A stretch of DNA of 12,227 bases from an uncultured Bdellovibrionales bacterium (GTDB lineage: Bacteria; Bdellovibrionota; FAC87; UBA2466), in contig CALCZU010000085.1 in assembly GCA_937903155.1 (NCBI GenBank), positions 1-12,227 on the forward strand, given 5' to 3'. Below, piece after piece: positions 5,351 through 12,227 of the stretch (the first letter of the stretch is position 1; each line of letters starts with the position of its first letter). The notes beneath the pieces are model-generated. The model did not search any database, had not been told where the DNA came from, and saw only the letters and a list, made by a program, of their open reading frames with translations. The position numbers and the translations under genes are program-made.

Positions 5351-7531
5351 TCATTCGGATGTGAGCGGAATCATTTCGCCTAGAGTCCAAGCTTCCAGCA
5401 AATCTGAAAAGTGAGACGATTTGGGATCGCCTGACTGCCCACCCGGTTGAGCGAAGAGACTTTTCTTCGGATCGGAAAGATCAAAAATGATTCGAACGGC
5501 ACTCGCAGAGCCTTTGTAGTTCGCTCGCACGGTGTAAGCGCCACCGGGAAGCTTTAAGACCGGAAACTGAGCGCCGAGTGGATGGCGAATCGCAAGCGGG
5601 TTTAACTCCCCCCACTTGAGCGAACCGAGATCAGAAGGATTTGCGATAAGATGACGAGATTTAAACACTTCAATTGTACTTCTTACAGCAGCTTTTAAAA
5701 CGTCCGGATAGGAAGAAAATTTTGGCGGAAGCAAGTAGATTGGTTTTTCCTCGAGTAATCTTTTCATCACGGCATCCTGAAAAAACCATTTTCGACGTCC
5801 CTCAATTCCATCCCATAAAGGATTCAAAAAAAGCTCCAGAACTTGCGCCCTAAACTCTTGTAAAATCGAATATCCTGCAGAATCTGCTTCTGCTTTTCCA
5901 TTCCACTTGCTGATAATCTTGGCAACTGTTTGAAGCCAAGGGTCCGAATCTTTCTCGGAGAGGACTTCGAGAAGCTGGTCGCGATACCAAACATGGATTT
6001 CGGATTGGGTATCGAGCTGAATTTCTCTCATCCCTTCCCGATTCCATTTTTCTTTTTTGAGAAGCAGCTCCTGGATCCGATGAGCTCTAAACGGGGGGGC
6101 CCAATTATTCCCGAAACGAAAAACTTGAGAATCCATTGCGACGGTTCTTTGATTCGCACTCACGATCCATCCCGACTCCGGATCCTTCAGTTCAGGCATC
6201 TCGCTCGAGGGAATGTATCCTTTCCAAGCGTGTTTCGGATCTCTTTTTGTCGCGACACGGCCATCGAACCCGAAACGGTGAGGAAGCTTTCCAATCAATT
6301 TCCAACCAATATGGTTTGTTTTAGAAGCCGCCAGCAAGTTTAAAGCAGCCCCTCCCCAGGCGGACATGGCTTGAAATGCCGACTCGACACTCTGAGCCTG
6401 ATTGAGTTCTATGAAATCGGCACTCTTGAGAACCTTTGGATCTAAAAGTACCCACTGCATGACATGGTCACGAATCACAGGTCCCCATTCGGTTTCTTCA
6501 ACCACGAGAGAAATATCTTTTCCTCCCCTTACCTTGAGAGTTTCTTTGCGTTTCTGAATGCGTTTTTTTTCGATGCTCTTGAGAGGAATTAAATCAATTC
6601 GATCGGCTTCTCCGCTTGTGAGTCCCCAAGCAACATCACGATTTTGCCCAATCACGACTCCCGGAATTCCCGGAACCGAAACCCCCGAAACATTCAGAGC
6701 TCCCGCAAATTGAATTCTGTAGAATATATTTGGCGCTCTCAGATTAAGATGCGGATCGTTGGCAAGTAGCGGAAGTCCTGACTCTGTTTTAGAACCGTGT
6801 AAGACCCATGCGTTACTACCAATGGGAAACGGATCGGTAAAAGAGCGCGCCGCACTTTTTCTTTTCTCACGCGGTTTTTTCCACTGAAACTCTTTGGATG
6901 TCGGAATGGGAATCAGCTTGTGGCTTTTCTCTGGGAGCAATGGAACGTCCCAAAAGCCTTCGACGGGGGTCAAAAAGTCTGCCAATGATTTAGAACGTTT
7001 TTGATAGAGGGATGTTATCGCTTCCTCAATATCGCTCGTATTGGACTCAAAGCTCTCGCCTTCGATTTGAACCAAATCAAGATCTTCCGCCATTGCCGCT
7101 TGAACGAGAAGCGAGTCGACGACCGACCAAGGTTCGGGCAAGTATTTTAGCGTTTCAAATTCGAGGGTAGGCTTTTCAGTCAGCTCTTTGAGGTAGTAAT
7201 TCACTCCGGAGGCATAGGCTTCGTAGCGCTTTCGCAACGTCGGATCCATCTGATTGCTAGCCGCTTCGGCCACATGGCCGAGCCCCCAAATTCGATGAAC
7301 CCTATCACTTTCTGCTAGGGAGGGGCCGAGAATTTCAGCTAATCTTCCCGCGGTCTGACGTCGGATAAGGTCCATTTGAAAAATGCGGTCTTTCGCGGTG
7401 GCGCGTCCCTGACCTTCCAAAATCTCTTCGATACTTTTACCTTGAATCTTTGGTACTCCATGAACATCCCAAGTCGCAGAACTCGCACCCAGAACCCAGG
7501 ACGAACAGAAGAGAAGAAATAGAACTCTCAT
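5351..7531 (-). CDS. Secreted penicillin acylase-family Ntn-hydrolase (PvdQ/AHL-acylase superfamily)
   Basis: A 726-residue precursor of a self-cleaving N-terminal-nucleophile amidase. Residues 1-19 form a Sec signal peptide (MRVLFLLFCSSWVLG), so the enzyme should act in the periplasm. The alpha-chain region starts with WDVHGVPKI (21-29) and includes the family element at 43-63 (AKDRIFQMD). The cleavage site and nucleophile are seen at Gly238-Ser239 in PIGSNAWVLHG. His261 in NDPHL is beta-residue 23, as in penicillin G acylase and PvdQ. NHIGW (406-410) and Asn460 in SANQR fit the oxyanion region. Cleavage would leave a beta chain of 488 residues; the overall size is normal for the family. Its ATG overlaps the synthetase stop by 4 nt. 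In pyoverdine synthesis PvdQ removes a fatty acyl group from the exported precursor, and a like maturation role is the favoured inference. Alternatives are quorum-signal acylase, self-protection, or hydrolysis during product release. Confidence 0.9.
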   Translation of the reverse strand: MRVLFLLFCSSWVLGASSATWDVHGVPKIQGKSIEEILEGQGRATAKDRIFQMDLIRRQTAGRLAEILGPSLAESDRVHRIWGLGHVAEAASNQMDPTLRKRYEAYASGVNYYLKELTEKPTLEFETLKYLPEPWSVVDSLLVQAAMAEDLDLVQIEGESFESNTSDIEEAITSLYQKRSKSLADFLTPVEGFWDVPLLPEKSHKLIPIPTSKEFQWKKPREKRKSAARSFTDPFPIGSNAWVLHGSKTESGLPLLANDPHLNLRAPNIFYRIQFAGALNVSGVSVPGIPGVVIGQNRDVAWGLTSGEADRIDLIPLKSIEKKRIQKRKETLKVRGGKDISLVVEETEWGPVIRDHVMQWVLLDPKVLKSADFIELNQAQSVESAFQAMSAWGGAALNLLAASKTNHIGWKLIGKLPHRFGFDGRVATKRDPKHAWKGYIPSSEMPELKDPESGWIVSANQRTVAMDSQVFRFGNNWAPPFRAHRIQELLLKKEKWNREGMREIQLDTQSEIHVWYRDQLLEVLSEKDSDPWLQTVAKIISKWNGKAEADSAGYSILQEFRAQVLELFLNPLWDGIEGRRKWFFQDAVMKRLLEEKPIYLLPPKFSSYPDVLKAAVRSTIEVFKSRHLIANPSDLGSLKWGELNPLAIRHPLGAQFPVLKLPGGAYTVRANYKGSASAVRIIFDLSDPKKSLFAQPGGQSGDPKSSHFSDLLEAWTLGEMIPLTSE

Positions 7532-10500
7532 CTGTCTTCGATCAATTCGCCCACAGTCACGTCGCTGTTGGCGAGAATCCGATGAATCAACTCATCCATA
7601 TCACTCAAAAGTTTTCGTGCGGTGGTTTCAGAAAAACGTCCGTGGAGGAAAGAGATCGTTACCCACAATCGATTGGGTAGAGGATAAATATCCCATCTCA
7701 ATGGCAAATGCGTTTGAGCCAATACGGGCGCGAGCTCGCTCACCTCGGGATCATTTTTATCGGTAATTTTTGCCGATGGCGTATTCACAATCACGAAATA
7801 ACTATCGTAGAGTTCCTTTCCTTCAGGGACTTCCGTCCAAGAAGGGATTTGCAACATCGGAGTATATTCGTAGTCGTGAAGCTCAAACGCTTTATTTCGA
7901 ATCTCATCAAAAAACAGTTTCAATGTTTTTTCGGGATCGATCTGAATCCGAAACGGAAGAATATTGCACAGCTGCCCTAAAATCTCTTCCGCCTGAACCG
8001 CTTCCGAGCGACCTGAGACCATCGTTGAAAAAAGCACATCTTGCGACTGCGTGTAGCGACTGACAAGCAGAGCCCAAGCGGTGTGATAGAGAGTGCTGAG
8101 AGTGACTTTCTCGCGACGGGTAAAGTCCATGATCTTCTGAGTTCTATCCGCCGGATAGCTCCAAGATTCCTTGGTATAGGTCGAATCGGATGTCAGTTCG
8201 TTCCCCGGAATAGACTCGGCTAAGAGCACTGGAGTTTTAATCCCCGCAAGCTCTTTACGCCAAAAATTCTCAGCGCTTTTCAGATCCACGTTATCTAGCC
8301 ACTCCACATAGGGCGCATAAGGTGCCGCCGGTTCGAGTTCCAGAGGGGTTTCTTCCATCTTCGACTGATAAATCGTCACAAAATCTTGGACGATCATATT
8401 CAGGCTCCACCCGTCGTGGATCATGTAGTTCCAGCTGTAGAGAAGTTCCGTTTTTTCCTCCGATAAGAGTAAAACAATATTTCTTAGGAGAGGTGCTTTA
8501 TCGACGGCGTAACCTTCACGACGGAGTCTGAGAGTTTCTTCGTGAATGCGGGCTTTTTGTTCGTCAGCTGACAAGTGTTTTAAGTCGAGAACCTCGTAAC
8601 GGTGTTTGGCATCTTTTTCGATGACCATTAGAGGAGATTCGAGTCCTTCCGATACAAAAGACGCTCTTAACATCGGATGGCGAGCCAGTAAGGCGTCCCA
8701 AGTTTCCGAAAAAGCTTCCTCCGAAAAAGGAGCATCAAAAGGAATGAGCATCCAAACCACCGACAACCCTTCGGCTTTGGAATTTTGTAAGTGATGCAGT
8801 TGGTAATGCAGAAACGAAGAAACCGGATAAACCGCTTCATATTGCGGATGCGATTTTAAAAATGCATCTCGGACCCGGCTTTTCTGAACCGATTGATTCG
8901 GCTCTTGCGTTTTGACTTGCGGAAGTTTTGCGCCTACCGCTTTCGCCAGTTCTGCAATGGTCTGATGGACAAACATCTCTTTCGCGACCAGCGAAATTCC
9001 TTTTTTGTTCGCTCTCCACACAGCCTGGATCGCTTTAATGGAGTCACCCCCCAGAGAGAAAAAGTTCTGTTCAACGCCTACTACTTCGAGTCCTAAGACT
9101 TCACTCCAGATTCCCGCAAGCGCCTGTTCTAACGGATTGCGCGGCTCGATAATCTCGTGGGCGTTTTCGCTAACATCTAACGGCTCTGGCAAAATGGAGC
9201 GCGCGATTTTTCCGCTCGGCGACAGCGGAAAAGAAGGAAGAAAGCAAAAAAGGTTAGGAACCATGAACTCCGGTAATCTTTCCTTGAGATATTCCTTTAA
9301 CTGGGGAACAAGTTTTCTTGAAGTTTTCAAGAGAAGCGGATGAGTCGAGAAAGCATGCAAAACATTTGCATCTTCATTCGTCTGTTTTTTAGGAAAGCTA
9401 AAGTTTGGCGTGCCAGTGCCACGGTTGAGGACAACATCGTATCGTCCTCTGGATTCGGAATGGCAAACACAAATCGTCGCGTTCCATCCGCAGGTTGCAG
9501 CTAGCTCTCTCCAAGCGCTTGGAAGAACCGTCCCTTGCAAAGAAATCGCTTCAACACCTTCTAAAATCGCTCTATCTTTCACAACCCTTGGATCTGAAAT
9601 GCCACGATACGCAAGAATCGCTTCGTGAGTTGTTTCCATTTCATTTTTTACAGAATCAAGAGTGGAATCCTTCGCCCAATCCTGCCACTGAATCGAAGAC
9701 AGTTGTCTCTCGGCTGTCTCAAGAACCACGTCGTACCGATAACGATTCATTTCATTGTCATATTTTCCCTGTTTCGGCTGAAGAATGACGGATTGAATCC
9801 AAGGAAGCTGGGATGGCAAAAGGCCGAATATCTCTGGACTTAAGACAAGCTCGGCTTCGGCGTGAATCGCTTGTTGGACTTTTTTCTTTAAAGTGTCAGT
9901 TGATACCTCAGTTTTCGCCTGAGCAAATGCAACTCCCGCTTGGAAATTTTCCAGAGTGTCGAAATTTCTGAGATCGCCTAAGAAAATCTTTCCCTTAGGA
10001 TTCAGATGCTTTGCAGCTTGGTCCAAAACTTCTAAGAGATAGTCAACATTCGGAAAATACTGAACGACCGAATTTAAAATAATCAAATCAAACTTCTCAT
10101 CGCCAAGCTTTGTCAGGTCATCGGCGCTGGATTGAAATACTTTTACATTGGGATAGCGTTTCGACGATTGCAGGTGTTTTTCAAGTCTTGCTACGGCGAC
10201 GTTGGACACATCGCACCCAACATAACGCTCGCAATGCGGACTGATGCGATAGAGAAGAAGCCCCGTTCCGCACCCAATTTCGAGAATCGATTGAGGCTGA
10301 TGTTTAAGGACTCGTTCTACCGTGTCATCTACCCATTCCTGCATCTCTTCTTGAGGAATTGGTTTCAAATCGTAACTACTGTTCCACCCTACAATATCGA
10401 ATTCGGATTTCGTTGTAGCATCTGACGTGGAATAATTTTCGTTAAAGACCGTCTGCCACTCTTCCACCTGGCTTTCGTCTTTAGAAATTTCGGTTTCGTT

Positions 10501-12227
10501 TTTCGCAACGACGTAACCGACTAAACGCTTATTTCCAGTCTTATCCCCCTTTGCCAAAACAACCGCATCGGCCACGCTCGGGTGTTCGCGGAGTGCGTTC
10601 TCGATTTCACCGGTTTCCATCCGGATCCCGTTGACCTTCACTTGTTCGTCAAGTCTGCCTAAAAATTCGATATTGCCATCGTTAAGAAAACGCGCACGGT
10701 CTCCTGTTCGGTACATCTTTGCGAGACTCGTTTTCGTGAAAGGATCGGCGATAAATCGTTCCTCGGTCAGTTCGGGTCTTTGCCAGTAACCTTTTCCAAC
10801 ACCGACTCCCCCAATGTAAAGTTCTCCGGGTGCCCCGATGGGCAAAGGGTTTAAGTGTTCATCGAGGATGTAGAGCGTCAGATTCGCGATCGGTTTTCCA
10901 ATCGGGACTGTTCTTAAAGTCGTTTCGGGATCGCACTTCCAAAAACTCACATCGACCGCAGCTTCGGTGGGACCGTAAAGATTATATAGACCGCAAGAAA
11001 TCTGTTTAAAAAAGTCTTCCTGACTCTTAAGAGGCAGTTCTTCGCCGCTACAAATCACACTGCGGAGTGAAGGACAGTTTTTAAACCCTTCAACGTCAAG
11101 GAAAAGTCGCAGCATCGCAGGAACAAAGTGCAGGGTCGTCACTTTCTCTTCCTGAATCAACGTTTGCAGGTAAGCTGGGTCTTTGTGACCTTCTGGCTTT
11201 GCGAGCACGAGTTTCGCGCCTGTCAGAAGTGGCCAAAACAGTTCCCAGACAGAGACGTCAAAACTAAATGGAGTTTTTTGCAAAACAGTATCTTCTGAAG
11301 TAAGCGCAAAGTATTCCTGCATCCATTGAAGGCGATTGCAAATCGCTGCATGGTGCACGAGAGCCCCTTTGGGGCCGCCGGTCGATCCCGAAGTAAAAAT
11401 CATGTAAGCCAATTGATCAGAAGAACTTCGCCCCACCAAATTTTCCGTTTTTTCTGACGCAATTTTTTCCCATTCGGAGTCTAAACAGTAAGTTTTTGTT
11501 TCGTGAGAAAGGATCGGCAATTTTGGGAGAAGTCGCTCTTGAGTCAGAAGGACCCTCGCGCGAGCATTCTTCGCCATATAGTTCAAACGTTCTTTGGGAT
11601 AACTCGGATCCAGAGGAACGTACGCGCCTCCAGCTTTTAAAATGCCATAAATCGCAATTAGCATTTCAAACGAACGCTCCATCGCAACTACCACTAAATC
11701 ATTGGGTCCAATCCCTTCTTTGACTAAAAAGTGCGCGAGCTGATTGGCTTTGGAATTAAATTCGGAATAAGTGAGAGAGAGCCCTTCAAACTGGAGTGCA
11801 GTCCGATCGGGAGTTTTTAAACACTGTGCTTCGAATAGATGGTGAAGTCCATCGGTCGCGGGATAAGCCTTCGAAGTATTGTTCCACTCTTCTAAAAGCG
11901 TCTTTTTTTCTTTTTGTCCAATAAAAGCAACTTGAGAAAGCGGCAATTCCGGAGCAGCGCAAACCGACTCTAAAAAACCCCGGTAGTTATTTACAAGTCT
12001 TTCGATCGTTTCTTTTCGAAACAGGTCCGAATTGTATTCGACTGTCAGCTCAAGATTCTCGTTAAAATCCGCAACCGAAAACCACAGATCAAATTTCGAA
12101 GTTTGGGTATCAACGTTGAGAGAATCCACCGTAAGACCTGGAAGCTCTTTCATATTCGGCGGCACGTTTTGGAGTGCGAACATCACCTGAAAAAGCGGGT
12201 TATGCGAAAGAGACCGATTCGGCTGGA
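7528..12227 (-). CDS. Nonribosomal peptide synthetase, ...C-A(Ser)-nMT-PCP-C (partial, 5' end beyond window)
   Basis: The last ~1565 codons of a multidomain synthetase; the frame stays open to the right edge. In order: the end of a C domain (about 11902-12227), with C7-like RSLSHNPLFQVMF; an A domain from about 11853, with A3 IFTSGSTGGPKG (about 11365-11406), A4 FDVSVW, A5 YGPTE (10963-10977), A8 near 10600-10659 and A10 SGKIAR with its Lys at 9208-9210; an N-methyltransferase inserted between A8 and A10 (about 9397-10494), with motif I LEIGCGTG and NSVVQYFPNVDYL; a PCP with LGGDSI, whose phosphopantetheine Ser is at 9040-9042; and a full terminal C domain (about 7531-8838). The ten-residue A code read against GrsA is DVWHISLVDK, close to known serine codes (EntF DVWHFSLVDK). 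With no epimerase, the predicted unit is N-methyl-L-serine. The terminal C has NYMIHDG (8410-8430) in place of HHxxxDG. No thioesterase or reductase domain follows. Its stop overlaps the acylase start (ATGA). Confidence 0.95.
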   Translation of the reverse strand, partial: QPNRSLSHNPLFQVMFALQNVPPNMKELPGLTVDSLNVDTQTSKFDLWFSVADFNENLELTVEYNSDLFRKETIERLVNNYRGFLESVCAAPELPLSQVAFIGQKEKKTLLEEWNNTSKAYPATDGLHHLFEAQCLKTPDRTALQFEGLSLTYSEFNSKANQLAHFLVKEGIGPNDLVVVAMERSFEMLIAIYGILKAGGAYVPLDPSYPKERLNYMAKNARARVLLTQERLLPKLPILSHETKTYCLDSEWEKIASEKTENLVGRSSSDQLAYMIFTSGSTGGPKGALVHHAAICNRLQWMQEYFALTSEDTVLQKTPFSFDVSVWELFWPLLTGAKLVLAKPEGHKDPAYLQTLIQEEKVTTLHFVPAMLRLFLDVEGFKNCPSLRSVICSGEELPLKSQEDFFKQISCGLYNLYGPTEAAVDVSFWKCDPETTLRTVPIGKPIANLTLYILDEHLNPLPIGAPGELYIGGVGVGKGYWQRPELTEERFIADPFTKTSLAKMYRTGDRARFLNDGNIEFLGRLDEQVKVNGIRMETGEIENALREHPSVADAVVLAKGDKTGNKRLVGYVVAKNETEISKDESQVEEWQTVFNENYSTSDATTKSEFDIVGWNSSYDLKPIPQEEMQEWVDDTVERVLKHQPQSILEIGCGTGLLLYRISPHCERYVGCDVSNVAVARLEKHLQSSKRYPNVKVFQSSADDLTKLGDEKFDLIILNSVVQYFPNVDYLLEVLDQAAKHLNPKGKIFLGDLRNFDTLENFQAGVAFAQAKTEVSTDTLKKKVQQAIHAEAELVLSPEIFGLLPSQLPWIQSVILQPKQGKYDNEMNRYRYDVVLETAERQLSSIQWQDWAKDSTLDSVKNEMETTHEAILAYRGISDPRVVKDRAILEGVEAISLQGTVLPSAWRELAATCGWNATICVCHSESRGRYDVVLNRGTGTPNFSFPKKQTNEDANVLHAFSTHPLLLKTSRKLVPQLKEYLKERLPEFMVPNLFCFLPSFPLSPSGKIARSILPEPLDVSENAHEIIEPRNPLEQALAGIWSEVLGLEVVGVEQNFFSLGGDSIKAIQAVWRANKKGISLVAKEMFVHQTIAELAKAVGAKLPQVKTQEPNQSVQKSRVRDAFLKSHPQYEAVYPVSSFLHYQLHHLQNSKAEGLSVVWMLIPFDAPFSEEAFSETWDALLARHPMLRASFVSEGLESPLMVIEKDAKHRYEVLDLKHLSADEQKARIHEETLRLRREGYAVDKAPLLRNIVLLLSEEKTELLYSWNYMIHDGWSLNMIVQDFVTIYQSKMEETPLELEPAAPYAPYVEWLDNVDLKSAENFWRKELAGIKTPVLLAESIPGNELTSDSTYTKESWSYPADRTQKIMDFTRREKVTLSTLYHTAWALLVSRYTQSQDVLFSTMVSGRSEAVQAEEILGQLCNILPFRIQIDPEKTLKLFFDEIRNKAFELHDYEYTPMLQIPSWTEVPEGKELYDSYFVIVNTPSAKITDKNDPEVSELAPVLAQTHLPLRWDIYPLPNRLWVTISFLHGRFSETTARKLLSDMDELIHRILANSDVTVGELIEDR

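Noticed and set aside
6093..6099. Run of seven G as a possible frameshift site in the acylase
   Set aside because: The reading frame is intact across it (WAPPF) and family motifs continue on both sides.
5930..6343. A 137-codon rightward frame opposite the acylase gene
   Set aside because: It lies antisense to conserved acylase sequence and has no recognisable domain.
9397..10494. Insertion in the A domain as a foreign or damaging element
   Set aside because: It is in frame, carries full methyltransferase motifs and sits at the usual A8-A9 site of N-methyltransferases in synthetases.
7450..11723. Many rightward frames of 60 to 112 codons opposite the synthetase
   Set aside because: All lie antisense to well-conserved A, methyltransferase, PCP and C motifs; long frames opposite a 4.7-kb gene are expected by chance.
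12184..12186. GTG at 12186 as the start of the synthetase
   Set aside because: The frame stays open to the window edge, and the codons before it read PNRSLSHNPLFQ, which is conserved C-domain sequence.

Overview
This window is densely coded DNA from a Gram-negative bacterium with moderate G+C (mid to high 40s by eye). Sec-type signal peptides, a periplasmic penicillin-acylase-family enzyme, polyprenyl-phosphate-sugar type glycosyltransferases and sigma70-like TTGACA boxes all fit. A predatory or delta-proteobacterial lineage such as Bdellovibrionota is possible, but that is only an impression; nothing here fixes the taxon.

Layout. Positions 1-1754 hold a leftward pair: a GT87-type membrane glycosyltransferase (485 aa), then 15 nt later the start of a DPM1-like family-2 glycosyltransferase that runs off the left edge. 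A 152-nt divergent promoter region (1755-1906) separates it from a rightward pair: a fusion of DPM1-like GT2, a CxxC/CxxC zinc-ribbon-like segment and a SAM methyltransferase (1907-3634), overlapped by 4 nt by a second GT87 membrane protein (3631-4848). Each pair thus has one enzyme of the type that makes a polyprenyl-phosphate sugar and one membrane enzyme of the type that uses it. The likely role is surface-glycan or glycolipid assembly, with a methylation step in the rightward unit.

A short leftward gene (4885-5238) encodes a secreted mature protein of about 85 residues with eight cysteines. It has its own promoter candidate and a well-formed intrinsic terminator that overlaps the 3' end of the convergent GT87 gene.

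Positions 5351-12227 are the 3' end of a leftward biosynthetic operon. A nonribosomal peptide synthetase, cut by the right edge, reads: end of a condensation (C) domain, adenylation (A) domain with code DVWHISLVDK (serine), N-methyltransferase inserted between A8 and A9, peptidyl carrier protein (PCP), terminal C domain. It ends on that C domain with no thioesterase, and the core HHxxxDG motif of the C domain reads NYMIHDG. Its stop codon overlaps the start of a secreted penicillin acylase-family Ntn-hydrolase, the superfamily of PvdQ, which removes a fatty acyl group from the pyoverdine precursor in the periplasm. The simplest model is a peptide containing N-methylserine, possibly N-acylated during assembly and trimmed after export. 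The most unusual points are the altered terminal C domain, the lack of a visible release domain, and the tight synthetase-acylase coupling.

No RNA genes, CRISPR arrays, insertion sequences or long repeats were seen, and no non-coding stretch exceeds 300 bases.
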